This document shows positions 55,384-64,000 of a stretch of DNA of 64,000 bases, piece after piece. Source of the DNA: Rhizobium etli CFN 42 (GTDB lineage: Bacteria > Pseudomonadota > Alphaproteobacteria > Rhizobiales > Rhizobiaceae); the NCBI RefSeq assembly GCF_000092045.1, contig NC_007761.1, positions 3,977,501-4,041,500 on the forward strand, written 5' to 3'. The notes beneath the pieces were generated by a model. The model saw only the letters and a list, made by a program, of their open reading frames with translations. It was not told the origin of the DNA and did not search any database. Position numbers and translations under genes: made by a program. How positions within the stretch are numbered: the first letter of the stretch is position 1; each line of letters opens with the position of its first letter.

Positions 55384-56400
55384 ATGGCAGCGTCAAGCCG
55401 ATCCGGCAGCAGCCAAACCCCCAACAGCAAGAAATTCTGGTTGCTGGGCGGAGGCATCCTCCTGGTGATCGCGCTTTATACCGGTGGCTGGTTCTATGCC
55501 GCATCGGCTTTGAAAACGACGGTGCTGAAAGCAATCACGCCGCGCGATCAGGCAGGCGTCACCGGCGAATGCTCCGATATCGAATTCCGCGGCTATCCCT
55601 TCCGCATTGGTCTGTTCTGCTCCAAGATCGATGTCGACGACAATGTCAACGGCGTCTCCGCCACCTTCGGCGCATTGCGCTCCGCCGCACAGGTCTATGC
55701 GCCGAGCCATATCGTCTGGGAGCTCGATTCACCGGCCGAAATCCGCACCACAAACGGCCTTTCGGTCTCGGCCCAATGGGCGAATCTGCAGGCGAGCCTG
55801 ACGACCAGGCTGCAGGGCATCGATCACAGCTCGACCGTCATCGAGGGCCTGAAGGCGACGGCGATCTCCTCCTATACCGGCCAGACCATCAGCTTCGACG
55901 CGGCTCGCACCGAAATTCACCTGCGCCAGAACGGCGCCGATCTCGACGGCGCCATCTCGGTGCAGGATGCGGAGACCGCGATCAAGGACTGGCCGCAGCT
56001 CCTCCCGAAACTCTCTGCCAGCGTCGATCTCACGATCGTCGGCAAGGCCGGCCTGATCGACGGCAGCGACCCGAACGGCCTCAATGGCTCTGCCGGCGAA
56101 CTCCGTCGCATCGTTGCCGACATCGGCGACGGCAAGGTGATGACGCTCACCGGCCCCTTTTCCTTCGACGAGCAGGGCTTTCTCTCCGGGAAATTCAAGT
56201 TGGAGATCGAACGGCTCGGCCCCTGGGGCGACAGCCTGAAACAGGCTTTCCCGGATCTTGCCTCGACCGTCAACATGGCGACGAAGATGCTGAAGGCGCT
56301 GGCCGGCGGCAGAGACAAGGTCTCGGTCGATCTCGTCGTCGACCGTGGCAATGCCACCGTCAGCGGCTTCATTCCGCTCGGCCAGATCCCGCCGATCTGA
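55384..56400 (+). CDS. DUF2125 domain protein
   Basis: 338-aa alphaproteobacterial protein of unknown function. One N-terminal span (about 18-38, FWLLGGGILLVIALYTGGW) then a periplasmic DUF2125 domain: GECSDIEFRGYPFRIGLFCSKI (two Cys likely disulfide-bonded), SAQVYAPSHIVWELDSPA, and a Gly-rich C-terminus (VSGFIPLGQIPPI). Start at 55384 has TTGGAGAACATC before it. It is convergent with the GNAT gene downstream. Confidence 0.88.
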   Translation: MAASSRSGSSQTPNSKKFWLLGGGILLVIALYTGGWFYAASALKTTVLKAITPRDQAGVTGECSDIEFRGYPFRIGLFCSKIDVDDNVNGVSATFGALRSAAQVYAPSHIVWELDSPAEIRTTNGLSVSAQWANLQASLTTRLQGIDHSSTVIEGLKATAISSYTGQTISFDAARTEIHLRQNGADLDGAISVQDAETAIKDWPQLLPKLSASVDLTIVGKAGLIDGSDPNGLNGSAGELRRIVADIGDGKVMTLTGPFSFDEQGFLSGKFKLEIERLGPWGDSLKQAFPDLASTVNMATKMLKALAGGRDKVSVDLVVDRGNATVSGFIPLGQIPPI

Positions 56401-56408
56401 CTGCCCCC

Positions 56409-56828
56409 TCAGCCGATGTGCTTGATGAAGAAAACCTCGGGCACCGACTGCAGACCGGGCAGCTCGATGGCGCCGATTTCAGCAAATCCGTTGCGGCGAT
56501 GCCAGTCCTGCGGCCGGCTCTCGTCGCATTCGCTCGACGTCATCAGCATGCGGGCGCCCTCTGCCCGCATGGCCTCTTCCCAGGCAAGAAACAGCGCCGT
56601 GCCGACACCCGACCGGCGATGGGCAGGCTGGATACGAATCATTTCCATATAGGGAACCCTGCCCCAGAACCGGGAAAAACGCAGGAAGCCAACGATCTCC
56701 CCGGCCTGCCTGGCAAGGAGATATTCGCCGAGCGCCACACATCGTGACACCCATGCCTTGCCTGCACTGGCATCCTGGCGCACCAGCCAGTCGATATCCG
56801 CCTGGCTCGCGCTCGCCACCTCCACCAT
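56409..56828 (-). CDS. GNAT family N-acetyltransferase, small
   Basis: 139-aa single-domain acetyltransferase. The acetyl-CoA loop is RIQPAHRRSGVGTALFLAW (about 63-81), followed by the TSSECDESRPQDWHRRNGFAEIG C-terminal blocks. Substrate unknown. Start at 56828 (MVEVASASQADIDWLV), 5 bases after tyrC, shows it is the third gene of the hisC-tyrC unit; the longer frame lies inside tyrC. Confidence 0.87.
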   Translation of the reverse strand: MVEVASASQADIDWLVRQDASAGKAWVSRCVALGEYLLARQAGEIVGFLRFSRFWGRVPYMEMIRIQPAHRRSGVGTALFLAWEEAMRAEGARMLMTSSECDESRPQDWHRRNGFAEIGAIELPGLQSVPEVFFIKHIG

Positions 56829-56833
56829 CTCGG

Positions 56834-57760
56834 CTACTTCTTGTCCAGCGGGTGGGGGCGGCCGAAATCCGGTGCATCGACGTCCTGGCCGGCCTGGACG
56901 ATCGAACGGCGGATGGCGCGCGTGCGGGTGAAGAGTTCGAAAATCTTGTCGCCTTCGCCCCAGCGGATCGCGCGCTGCAGATAGGCGAGATCTTCCGAGA
57001 AGCGCGCCAGCATTTCGAGGATCGCATCGCGATTGTGCAGGCAGACATCGCGCCACATCGTCGGGTCGGAAGCGGCAAGACGGGTGAAATCGCGAAAACC
57101 GGAGGCCGAATATTTGATGACCTCGGACTCCGTCACCGTCTCCAGATCGTCGGCCGTGCCGACGATGTTGTAGGCGATGATATGCGGCAAGTGCGAGACA
57201 ATCGCGAGCACCTTGTCATGGTGTTCTGCATCCATCTCGTCGACCTTGGATCCGAGCGCTTCCCAGAAGCCGCGCAACCGTTTCAGCGCCGTCTCGTCGG
57301 TGCCGGCAACCGGCGTGAAGATGCACCAGCGGCCTTCGAAGAGGCCGGGGAAACCGGCATCCGGGCCTGATTTTTCCGTGCCGGCCAGCGGATGGCCGGG
57401 GATGAAATGCACACTGTCGGGCATATGCGGCTGCATCTGCGCGATGACAGACGCTTTGGTAGAGCCGACATCGGTGACGATGGCCCCCGGCTTCAGGCTG
57501 CCGGCAATTTCCTTCGCTACGCTTTCCGAAGCGCCGACCGGCACCGAGACGATCACCAGATCGGCATCTCGGACGGCCTCTTGCGAAGACGTCGTATAGC
57601 GGTCGCCGAGGCCAAGCTCTTCGGCGCGCTTCAGCGTATCGGCACTGCGCGTTGCGACGACGATCTCTTTGGTAAGCCCCAGCCGCCGGATGTCGTGAGC
57701 AAGCGAGGAGCCGATCAGGCCAATGCCGATCAGCGCGATGCGATCGAACAGCACGCTCAT
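56834..57760 (-). CDS. tyrC: Prephenate/arogenate dehydrogenase TyrC
   Basis: 308-aa NAD-dependent cyclohexadienyl dehydrogenase of tyrosine synthesis. The Rossmann loop is [18 protein letters not shown] (about 9-26). Diagnostic blocks: [19 protein letters not shown] with the catalytic His, and [13 protein letters not shown]. It overlaps the hisC stop by 4 bases. Confidence 0.95.
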   Translation of the reverse strand: MSVLFDRIALIGIGLIGSSLAHDIRRLGLTKEIVVATRSADTLKRAEELGLGDRYTTSSQEAVRDADLVIVSVPVGASESVAKEIAGSLKPGAIVTDVGSTKASVIAQMQPHMPDSVHFIPGHPLAGTEKSGPDAGFPGLFEGRWCIFTPVAGTDETALKRLRGFWEALGSKVDEMDAEHHDKVLAIVSHLPHIIAYNIVGTADDLETVTESEVIKYSASGFRDFTRLAASDPTMWRDVCLHNRDAILEMLARFSEDLAYLQRAIRWGEGDKIFELFTRTRAIRRSIVQAGQDVDAPDFGRPHPLDKK

Positions 57761-58866
57761 GCCTGGCGTCCCATGAATTCACGCAGCGTGGCGATGACGC
57801 CGCGATTGGCCTCTTCAGGACCGATGCTCATCCGCAGCGCATTGGAAAAGCCGTAGCTGCGCACGGCGCGAAGAATGTAACCGCGGCTCGTCAGAAGCTC
57901 GTCGGCATCGGCCGCGCGTTTTCCATCGATGTCCGGGAAGTGGATGAGGACGAAATTGGCGACGGAGGGCGTCACTTTCAGCCCGATCGCTTCGAGGGCC
58001 TCCGTGAGCGTCTCCACCCACATCTGGTTGAAAGAGACGGCCTGCTGGACGAAGGCCTGGTCGCGGATAGCCGCGGCACCGGCGGCGATCGCGGCCGCAT
58101 TCAGGTTGAACGGAGCGCGGACACGGTTCACGGCGTCGACGATCTCCGCGGGCGCATACATCCAGCCCACACGCATCGCCGCAAGACCGTAGGCCTTCGA
58201 AAAGGTGCGGGTCATTACCACGTTGGAACTGGACGATACGACCTCGATGCCGGCTTCATAATCGTTGCGACGCACATATTCGGCATAGGCCGCATCGAGC
58301 ACAAGGAGGACGTGTTTCGGCAGGCCCGCCTGTAGGCGGCGAATCTCGCTGACAGGAACGTATGTACCGGTGGGGTTGCCGGGATTGGCGATGAAGACGA
58401 TCTTCGTCCTTTCCGTCACCGCTGCCAGGATGGCGTCGACGTCGACGGTATAGTCCTTCTCCTTGACGACGACGGGCGTGGCGCCCGAGCCCATGATCTG
58501 GATCTTGTAGACGAGGAAGCCATGCTCGGTGATGATGCCTTCGTCGCCGGCGCCGAGATAGACATGGCACAGCAGGCCGAGCAGTTCGTCGGAACCGTTG
58601 CCGCAGAGGATGTTTGCCGGATTGAGGCCATGCACCGCGGCGATCGCCTCGCGCAGTTCGATCGCCTGCCCGTCGGGATAACGTCCCAGATTGTCGGCAG
58701 CTGCCTTGACTGCCTCGATCGCCTTCGGGCTGGCGCCGAGCGGCGTTTCGTTGGAGGAAAGCTTGTAGACGCGGGCGACCCCCGGCGCGTGTTCCTTGCC
58801 CGGCACATAGGATGCGATATCGAGAATACCGGGACGCGGAACGGGCTTGCTCATCTCAACGCTCAT
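57757..58866 (-). CDS. hisC: Histidinol-phosphate aminotransferase
   Basis: 369-aa PLP aminotransferase (fold type I). The PLP lysine lies in [17 protein letters not shown] (about 230). [29 protein letters not shown] and RYPDGQ are as in HisC. Being overlapped with tyrC, it may also act on aromatic amino acids (the hisH/tyrB-like alphaproteobacterial arrangement); this is inference. Start at 58866 ([13 protein letters not shown]) or the ATG at 58854. Confidence 0.94.
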   Translation of the reverse strand: MSVEMSKPVPRPGILDIASYVPGKEHAPGVARVYKLSSNETPLGASPKAIEAVKAAADNLGRYPDGQAIELREAIAAVHGLNPANILCGNGSDELLGLLCHVYLGAGDEGIITEHGFLVYKIQIMGSGATPVVVKEKDYTVDVDAILAAVTERTKIVFIANPGNPTGTYVPVSEIRRLQAGLPKHVLLVLDAAYAEYVRRNDYEAGIEVVSSSSNVVMTRTFSKAYGLAAMRVGWMYAPAEIVDAVNRVRAPFNLNAAAIAAGAAAIRDQAFVQQAVSFNQMWVETLTEALEAIGLKVTPSVANFVLIHFPDIDGKRAADADELLTSRGYILRAVRSYGFSNALRMSIGPEEANRGVIATLREFMGRQA

Positions 58867-58977
58867 GGGTTGACCTTGGATTTTCCGGAAAATGACCAAG
58901 TGGCATTAAAGCGGAATGTGATTGTTGTCGAGAGGTATGGGCGTGACACAAGCAGCCGGAGAGCTCAGGCCTACTCT

Positions 58978-59718
58978 TCAGCTACTGCGTGTGGTTGGTA
59001 CGCCGTGCGGCGCGAGAACGGGCACGAAGACGCGGCGGGAGGCGCGCGCGGCGACCGGCAACCCCTGATAGAGCCGCTTCTGCGCCTCGACGATGATGAC
59101 ACCGGAAAAAGCCGGCCATAAGGTGCGGCCGACTCGCTCGAAGGCGCGGCGAAGGCGCAGGATGGTCCTCAGTTTCGAGGGCGGAAAGAACAACGCTTCG
59201 GCGGTCGCACCCGGCGTGAAATTGGTCTCGCGCAGCAAATGCGTCAGCTGACCGCGGGAATAGGGCCGGCCCGAACCGAAGGGCGTGTGTTCCATGCGAG
59301 CCCAGACCCCGCGCCGGTTCGGCACCACGATAACAAGCCGTCCGCCCGGCGCCAGCACCCGCCAGAGCTCCTTCAGCGTCTCGCGCGGGCTTTCGGCGAA
59401 CTCGAGCGAATGCACCATCAGCACCCGATCGATCGAGGAGTCCGGCAGCGGCAGTTCTTCATCGAAAATCAGCGTCGTCGACGACAGCGAGCCCATCGGC
59501 CAGTTCACTGCGCCCTGTCCGGCTGGCATGAAGGCGAAGGTGCGTTCGGTATCGGCCTGGAAGCGATCAAGGAAAGGCACGGCATAACCGAGTCCGACGA
59601 GACGCTCCTGCGGCAGGCGCACCCAGAGCGACGAGAGCGCCATGGCGATCGACTGCTCGGCAAGACGCCCGAGGTCGGAGTGATAGAACTGACGTAGGTC
59701 GACGATATCCGCGTGCAT
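58978..59718 (-). CDS. Class I SAM-dependent methyltransferase
   Basis: 246-aa methyltransferase. Motif I GLGYAVPFLD is degenerate; the post-I/motif II-III region DSSIDRVLMVHSLEFAESPRETLKELWRVLAPGGRLVIVVPNRRG is clear for the Methyltransf_11 fold. A YSRGQLTHLLRETNF segment follows, and the C-terminal third is basic. Substrate unknown. Start at 59718 (MHADIVDLRQFYHSDLGR), divergent from gloB by 89 bases. Confidence 0.85.
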   Translation of the reverse strand: MHADIVDLRQFYHSDLGRLAEQSIAMALSSLWVRLPQERLVGLGYAVPFLDRFQADTERTFAFMPAGQGAVNWPMGSLSSTTLIFDEELPLPDSSIDRVLMVHSLEFAESPRETLKELWRVLAPGGRLVIVVPNRRGVWARMEHTPFGSGRPYSRGQLTHLLRETNFTPGATAEALFFPPSKLRTILRLRRAFERVGRTLWPAFSGVIIVEAQKRLYQGLPVAARASRRVFVPVLAPHGVPTTRSS

Positions 59719-59807
59719 TGCGATAAATGTTATCAGCGGGCGGTTGGACTTCAAGGCCGGACTCTCTACATTCCCGCGAGAGTCGTGGGACAAGGGATTG
59801 TTTGAAG

Positions 59808-60578
59808 ATGAAACCTTTGGAATTAGACGTTTTTCTCTGCCGCACCGACAATTTCGGCGTGCTCGTGCACGATCCGGAGACGGGATTTACCGCGGCGATC
59901 GATGCGCCGGAGGAGGCGCCGATCCTGGAAGCGGCAACACGGCGCGGCTGGAAGATCACCCACATCTTCACTACGCATCACCACACCGATCACGTCGCTG
60001 CAAATCTGGCGCTGAAGGAGCAGTTCGGCTGCGAGATCATCGGCCCGATCAACGAGGCCATCGCCATTCCTGGTCTCGACCGGACGATGGCAGATGGCGA
60101 TAGCTTCCTTTTCGGCGATCACACGGTCAAGGTCATTGAGACTCCCGGTCACACCGCCGGTCACATCTGCTATCACTTCGTCGACGACAAGCTGCTCTTT
60201 GCCGCCGACACCCTGTTTGCCCTCGGCTGCGGCCGCCTGTTCGAACGCCCCGCCGCCGACATGTGGCATTCCCTGCAGAAGCTCGCCGTGCTGCCGGACG
60301 AGACCGCCGTCTATTTCGGACACGAATATACTTTGTCTAACGCCCGCTTCGCACTGACGGTCGATCCCGACAATGAGCGCCTGAAAAGCCGCGCCGCCGA
60401 GATCGAAGCTCTGCGCGCCGAAGGCAAATTCACCGTCCCGACGACGCTCGGGCTGGAAAAGGAAACGAACCCGTTTCTGCGCGCCGCCGATCCGGCGATC
60501 CGTCGCCATCTGATCATGGAAGGCAAGACGAATGAGGAGGTCTTTGCCGAGATCCGCAAGCGCAAGGACAATTTCTGA
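59808..60578 (+). CDS. gloB: Hydroxyacylglutathione hydrolase (glyoxalase II)
   Basis: 256-aa metallo-beta-lactamase-fold hydrolase that splits S-lactoylglutathione in methylglyoxal detoxification. The metal motif THxHxDH is T56-H57-H58-H59-T60-D61-H62. [27 protein letters not shown] and [13 protein letters not shown] are classic GloB blocks, and the C-terminal HAGH domain ([13 protein letters not shown]) is present. Its stop overlaps the ATG of the next gene (TGATG). Confidence 0.96.
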   Translation: MKPLELDVFLCRTDNFGVLVHDPETGFTAAIDAPEEAPILEAATRRGWKITHIFTTHHHTDHVAANLALKEQFGCEIIGPINEAIAIPGLDRTMADGDSFLFGDHTVKVIETPGHTAGHICYHFVDDKLLFAADTLFALGCGRLFERPAADMWHSLQKLAVLPDETAVYFGHEYTLSNARFALTVDPDNERLKSRAAEIEALRAEGKFTVPTTLGLEKETNPFLRAADPAIRRHLIMEGKTNEEVFAEIRKRKDNF

Positions 60579-61000
60579 TGTCGCCTGATGAGATCATTCG
60601 CGAACTCGGCATGCAGCCGCATCCCGAAGGCGGCTGGTACGTGCAGACATTCCGCGACAAGGCGGGTGGAGAGCGCGGCCATTCGACGGCGATCTACTAT
60701 CTGCTGACGAAAGGACAGCGTTCGCACTGGCATCGCGTTCATGACGCGGTCGAGGTCTGGCATTATTATGCCGGTGCGCCGCTGGCGCTGCACCGCTCGC
60801 AGGACGGGATGGCAAGCGAGACGCTGATGCTCGGAACAAACCTTGCCGCTGGCGAGCGGCCGCAGGCAATCGTTCCTGTCAATTGGTGGCAATCGGCCGA
60901 ACCGCTCGGCGATTTCACCCTTGTCGGCTGCACTGTCTCGCCCGGCTTTGAATTTTCGAGCTTCGAGATGGCGCCGACGGATTGGAATCCCGGCGGCTAG
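60578..61000 (+). CDS. Cupin, DUF985 family
   Basis: 140-aa single-domain cupin. Family hallmarks: LGMQPHPEGGWYVQTFRD, STAIYYLLTKGQRSHWHRVHDAVEVWHYYAG and FTLVGCTVSPGFEFSSFEMA. The H-x-H pair (SHWHRV) and E/H of the first cupin motif are in place. No proven reaction for the bacterial family. It is translationally coupled to gloB (1-base overlap), suggesting a link to carbonyl or sugar detoxification. Confidence 0.92.
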   Translation: MSPDEIIRELGMQPHPEGGWYVQTFRDKAGGERGHSTAIYYLLTKGQRSHWHRVHDAVEVWHYYAGAPLALHRSQDGMASETLMLGTNLAAGERPQAIVPVNWWQSAEPLGDFTLVGCTVSPGFEFSSFEMAPTDWNPGG

Positions 61001-61010
61001 ATGTTTAGAC

Positions 61011-61901
61011 TTACTCTGCCACCGCGGGCTGTGCCTGGCTTTTGCGGCGAAACATATCCTGAGCAGCCAGTACCGCCCCGCCGGTGACGAGCAGGCAGGC
61101 GAGAGCGATGCGCCAGCTCGGCTCGGCAAAACCGAACAGCGTCAGGAACAGCGTCGACAGCAGCGGCGCCGCGTAGCTTGCCGCACCGAGGATCTGAATG
61201 TCGCCATTCTTGACGCCATAGTCCCAGGCGTAGAAGGCGGCCCCCACAGGCAGGAGCCCGAGCCCGACGACGGCGATCCATTCGAACATCGTTGCCGGCC
61301 ACACGGTCGCCTCCAGGCCGAGATGGCAGAAGAGCGACAAGATCGAAGTGACTAGGCAAAAGCCGGCAACGACATCGGTGGAAACGGCTTCAAAACGCCT
61401 GGTCAGCAGCGAATAGCCCGACCATGTGAAGGCGCAGAGAAAGGCCGCCCCATAACCGACCGCGTAGGCGCCGTCGAAATTGATGCCGTTGCGGCCGACG
61501 ATCAGAAAGGTGCCGCAAAGCCCGGCCAGGGCGCCCGCAACGTGATACCAGCGCAACCGTTCGCCCGGCAGCAGCGCCGAGCCGACCACGATCAGCAACG
61601 GCCAGAGATAGGCTATCAGCCCCGCCTCCACCGCCGGCGCGTTCCTGAGCGCCGTGAAATAGAGGAAATGATAACCGAACAAGCCTGCAATACCCGTTAT
61701 CCAGACCTTTGCCGGCTGTTTCAGCAACGCCAGCCGCGCGGGTTTGAGGACAAGCACGCCGAGGCCAGGAATGCTGCCGATCGCAAAGCAGACGGCTGAA
61801 AGCTGGAACGGCGGCATCTTGCCGGAGCCAGCCGTCAACAGCGCCAGGAAAGACCACATCAGAATGGCCGTAAAACCGATGGCCGTCGCGCGAAGCTTCA
61901 C
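61011..61901 (-). CDS. DMT superfamily transporter (EamA type)
   Basis: 296-aa exporter-type membrane protein with 10 predicted spans arranged as two EamA repeats (about 5-135 and 150-285). Typical blocks: GFTAILMWSFLALL, FLYFTALRNAPAVEAGLIAYLWPLLIV and LLPVGAAFYAWDYGVKNGDIQILGAASYAAPLLSTL. Similar to the YddG/aromatic amino acid exporter group. Substrate not decidable. Convergent with the cupin gene. Confidence 0.9.
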   Translation of the reverse strand: MKLRATAIGFTAILMWSFLALLTAGSGKMPPFQLSAVCFAIGSIPGLGVLVLKPARLALLKQPAKVWITGIAGLFGYHFLYFTALRNAPAVEAGLIAYLWPLLIVVGSALLPGERLRWYHVAGALAGLCGTFLIVGRNGINFDGAYAVGYGAAFLCAFTWSGYSLLTRRFEAVSTDVVAGFCLVTSILSLFCHLGLEATVWPATMFEWIAVVGLGLLPVGAAFYAWDYGVKNGDIQILGAASYAAPLLSTLFLTLFGFAEPSWRIALACLLVTGGAVLAAQDMFRRKSQAQPAVAE

Positions 61902-61931
61902 CTGTCCCCCTTTACGGAGGCGAAAGCTCCG

Positions 61932-62711
61932 TCAACCGACGCTGCCATATTTGATGGCAGTGATCGTCACCATTCCATACTCGGTTGGAATGCGCACATA
62001 AACGGGAGCATATACATTTGCCGCGTCAGACTTGGCAAACCAGATTTCCATGCGGTCGCTCTTGCTGAGATAGTCGATGTCCTTGCGACCCTTCTTGTAG
62101 CCTGAGCGCGGCACGAAGCGAACGCCGCAGACGAGCGCCTTGCCTTTGAAGCCGTCGGTCTTGAAATCCTCGTCACCCTTCGGCGAGAGCACTAGATCCA
62201 TGCGCGTCTCACCGTCGAAGATCGGCAGCGTCTGCGCGCAGATCTTGGTATCCCCGGTGAAGACCAGGCCGGAGATCGGATCAAGCACCGAACGCATGTC
62301 GCCAGGCGTGACGTCGATCCAGTTCTTCGGCCGTTTCGGCGGCGGCGTCGTCGTCGCCGAGATGATGTTGCCATTGCGGTAGCTGACTTCGTAGACACGG
62401 GCCTTCTTGCCGCTCTTGTAATAGAGCGAATACTTCAGCGCCTGCAGCCGATCATTGCGGACGACGCCGGTGACGCTGGTCTTTGCCGAGATCGTCTTGA
62501 CGAGATCGGCAAGGCCGGCGGATTTGATATCGCCCGCAATCTTGTAAGAGTGATCGTCCTCGATCTGCGTCAGAAATGCCGCGCGCGCGATCGGCAGGCC
62601 GGCAAGCGTCACCCGATAGATGGTCTGATGCTGGATTTCGGCCGCCGATGCCGGTATGGCAAGAAGTGCGGCGATGGCCGAAATGAAAACGCGTCTGCCC
62701 GAATGAGCCAT
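61932..62711 (-). CDS. DUF3108 domain secreted protein
   Basis: 259-aa periplasmic protein. Signal peptide with cleavage after ASA (about residue 23, IPASAAEIQ). The mature part is a beta-rich DUF3108 domain (TIYRVTLAGLPIARAAFLTQIEDD, YKIAGDIKSAGLADLVKTISAKTSVTG, ILPIF..MDLVLSPKG with one Cys pair). Family function unknown. It is divergent from rpmB across 240 bases and follows the DMT gene's start by 30 bases on the same strand. Confidence 0.88.
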   Translation of the reverse strand: MAHSGRRVFISAIAALLAIPASAAEIQHQTIYRVTLAGLPIARAAFLTQIEDDHSYKIAGDIKSAGLADLVKTISAKTSVTGVVRNDRLQALKYSLYYKSGKKARVYEVSYRNGNIISATTTPPPKRPKNWIDVTPGDMRSVLDPISGLVFTGDTKICAQTLPIFDGETRMDLVLSPKGDEDFKTDGFKGKALVCGVRFVPRSGYKKGRKDIDYLSKSDRMEIWFAKSDAANVYAPVYVRIPTEYGMVTITAIKYGSVG

Positions 62712-62828
62712 GAGTGAAGCCTTGTCTTGCCGCGCGCCGGCAGCCCTGCCGAACGGTCTATACTCCTGCCTTGAAGCGAAGAAAACAGCAGCTTTTTGAC
62801 GGAATTGCGGGAAAGGTCAAGGTTTGGC

Positions 62829-62857
62829 TTGACGCGCTCAGCCTCTCTGACTATAGA
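62829..62857 (+). promoter_or_regulatory. Predicted sigma-70-type promoter of rpmB
   Basis: TTGACG (62829-62834) and TATAGA (62852-62857) spaced by 17 bases, about 95 bases before the rpmB ATG. A close match to the housekeeping consensus of alphaproteobacteria. Confidence 0.65.
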
Positions 62858-62951
62858 ACCGCAACTTTCCAATCATGCCTGTTGGATTGCGAGCCCGGTT
62901 TTGCCGGGGACGGCAATTCGATGGGCCGAGAAAAACAAGAATAGGTGTTCA

Positions 62952-63248
62952 ATGTCCCGCGTGTGCGAATTGACCGGCAAGGCCGTCCTGACTGGTAACA
63001 ATGTCAGCCATGCCAACAACAAGACCAAGCGCCGGTTCCTGCCGAACCTGTGCCAGGTAACCCTGATTTCCGACGCTCTCAACCAGCGTTATCGTCTTCG
63101 CGTTTCGGCTGCGGCTCTTCGCTCCGTCGAACATCGTGGCGGCCTCGATGCCTTCCTGATCAAGGCAAGCGAAAACGAACTGTCGATGCGCGCGCGCCTG
63201 CTGCGCCGTCAGATTGTCAAGAAGACCGCCGAAGCCGCTGCTGCGTAA
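62952..63248 (+). CDS. rpmB: 50S ribosomal protein L28
   Basis: 98-aa ribosomal protein of the alphaproteobacterial long form. Begins [20 protein letters not shown], with the basic [12 protein letters not shown] stretch and C-terminal KKTAEAAAA. The ATG at 62952 is fixed by the family N-terminus. Transcribed alone from its own promoter and ended by a hairpin. Confidence 0.98.
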   Translation: MSRVCELTGKAVLTGNNVSHANNKTKRRFLPNLCQVTLISDALNQRYRLRVSAAALRSVEHRGGLDAFLIKASENELSMRARLLRRQIVKKTAEAAAA

Positions 63249-63274
63249 GCTTCTGCCCTCTTTCATACGGCTTC

Positions 63275-63310
63275 AAAAGGCTTGAACGGATAACACCGGA
63301 CAAGCCTTTT
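63275..63310 (+). terminator. Terminator-like hairpin after rpmB
   Basis: Perfect 10-bp inverted repeat AAAAGGCTTG / CAAGCCTTTT, with an inner CGG/CCG pair in the 16-base loop, ending in a T-rich arm, 27 bases past rpmB. It also lies in the leader of the following yhhQ gene. Confidence 0.75.
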
Positions 63311-63316
63311 GCTTTG

Positions 63317-63350
63317 CCGGTTCAGCACTCCAACTGGTGGCATCACCCAG
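63317..63350 (+). promoter_or_regulatory. Possible switching leader of yhhQ
   Basis: Two mutually exclusive stems: CCGGTT (63317-63322) with AACTGG (63332-63337), and CTGGTG (63334-63339) with CACCCAG (63344-63350), sharing bases 63334-63337. The second stem ends on the AGGA ribosome site, followed by an A7 tract and the ATG. Reminiscent of, but not a clear match to, preQ1-I leaders. Confidence 0.3.
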
Positions 63351-63359
63351 GATAAAAAA

Positions 63360-63995
63360 ATGCTGAAGACCCGCTATACGCTCGCCTATGTCGCACTGAT
63401 GACGCTTGTCGTCGTCGCCTCCAACTTCCTCGTCCAGTTTCCGCTGAACGCCGAAGTCGCGGGCATCAACTTGGCCGATATCCTGACCTGGGGCGCCTTC
63501 TCCTATCCAATCGCGTTCCTGATCACCGATCTGACCAACCGCCAGTTTGGCCCGCAGGCAGCCCGCAAGGTCGTTTTTGCCGGCTTCGTCGTCGGCGTGA
63601 CGCTGTCCTTCTTTACATCGGTGCCGCGCATCGCCACCGCCTCCGGCTCGGCCTATCTCGCCGGTCAATTGCTTGATATTGCTGTTTTCAACCGCCTTCG
63701 CCGCCAGGCATGGTGGCGCGCGCCGCTCTTGGGCTCGCTGATCGGCTCAGCGCTTGATACGGTGATGTTCTTTTCGCTTTCCTTCGCCGCGTTTTTCGTC
63801 TTCCTCGGCCCGAACGAGCCCTTTGCGTTGGAAGCGGCTCCCATCCTAGGCGTTTTCGCTGCCGAGGCGCCCCGCTGGATTTCCTGGGCGATCGGCGATT
63901 TCGCCGTCAAGATGATCGTCGGCCTTGTTATGCTGCTGCCCTATGGCGCGCTCATGAACGTGCTGCGGCCAATGCAGCCTGCCCGCGCCAGCTGA
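63360..63995 (+). CDS. yhhQ: Queuosine precursor transporter YhhQ (VUT family)
   Basis: 211-aa membrane protein with about six spans. Family blocks: AYVALMTLVVVASNFLVQFPL, GAFSYPIAFLITDLTNRQFGPQAARKVVFAGF, SGSAYLAGQLLDIAVFNRLRR, GSLIGSALDTVMFFSLSF and GDFAVKMIVGLVMLLPY. YhhQ imports queuine precursors (preQ0/preQ1) for tRNA queuosine. The ATG at 63360 follows AGGATAAAAAA. Confidence 0.92.
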   Translation: MLKTRYTLAYVALMTLVVVASNFLVQFPLNAEVAGINLADILTWGAFSYPIAFLITDLTNRQFGPQAARKVVFAGFVVGVTLSFFTSVPRIATASGSAYLAGQLLDIAVFNRLRRQAWWRAPLLGSLIGSALDTVMFFSLSFAAFFVFLGPNEPFALEAAPILGVFAAEAPRWISWAIGDFAVKMIVGLVMLLPYGALMNVLRPMQPARAS

Positions 63996-64000
63996 ACACG

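Overview
The window reads as a stretch of the main chromosome of a fast-growing alphaproteobacterium of the order Rhizobiales, most likely Rhizobium of the R. leguminosarum/R. etli group. This rests on high GC content, Rhizobiales-typical gene content and order (lysC-ptsP-prfA-prmC-DUF4167-clpB; comF-grxC-nitrilase-DUF1178; tlpA divergent from argH, then lptM-lysA-DUF4175 protein-cpdR), full-length identity to well-known families, and small intergenic palindromic repeats of rhizobial style. I see no insertion sequence, prophage, CRISPR array, conjugation gene or restriction system. Almost everything is core metabolism, translation, envelope biogenesis or stress response.

Layout. 1-9.5 kb (minus strand): clpB, a DUF4167 protein with an asparagine-rich head, then prmC-prfA-ptsP-lysC. 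9.8-18.2 kb: ubiG; the minus cluster comF-grxC-nitrilase-DUF1178; an NDUFAF5-like methyltransferase; an orphan Flp pilin of 55 residues with a small membrane protein; and ppiC-type foldase-argJ-GNAT-mutT. 18.4-28.9 kb: secA with its own terminator, a Wzx-like flippase coupled to a BioF2/FemAB-type acyltransferase, a convergent acyl-CoA synthetase, an aldo/keto reductase, and a divergent TetR/MFS pair with two near-identical operators. 29.0-34.2 kb: tRNA-Leu(CAA), two small hypothetical proteins, a CPA2 antiporter fused to a cyclic-nucleotide-binding domain, a DedA-like protein with DsbB, and an HNH endonuclease. 34.3-42.6 kb: alkA and gluQ starting on the same CATG, YihY, an SDR, a twin-TM protein, a palindrome-rich repeat, a cobalamin adenosyltransferase, a rhomboid protease, and etfB-etfA-hbdA behind a promoter loaded with three ACGT cores. 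42.6-53.8 kb: tlpA, argH, lptM, lysA, the Q-rich DUF4175 protein, cpdR, hpt, an unknown membrane protein, ftsE-ftsX and a YdcF protein. 54-64 kb: plsC, a ChaC-like enzyme, DUF2125, hisC-tyrC-GNAT, a methyltransferase, gloB-DUF985 cupin, a DMT exporter, DUF3108, rpmB and yhhQ.

How the genes fit together. prfA and prmC encode release factor 1 and the enzyme that methylates its GGQ motif, in overlapping genes. hisC and tyrC overlap and serve histidine/aromatic amino-acid synthesis; argJ, argH, lysC and lysA cover arginine and lysine. etfB/etfA/hbdA serve acyl-CoA oxidation and hydroxybutyrate metabolism. cpdR and ftsEX are cell-cycle and division genes, and each has a TTAACCAT octamer (a CtrA-type half site) upstream. 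gluQ and yhhQ both serve queuosine tRNA modification.

I found no convincing undescribed multi-gene system. The items most worth checking are regulatory or structural: the TetR/MFS twin operators, the etf promoter, the yhhQ leader with mutually exclusive hairpins, the modular palindromic repeats, and the flippase/acyltransferase pair. Many start codons were moved inward from the longest open frame on the basis of family N-termini, Shine-Dalgarno sequences or neighbour overlap; these choices are stated per gene.
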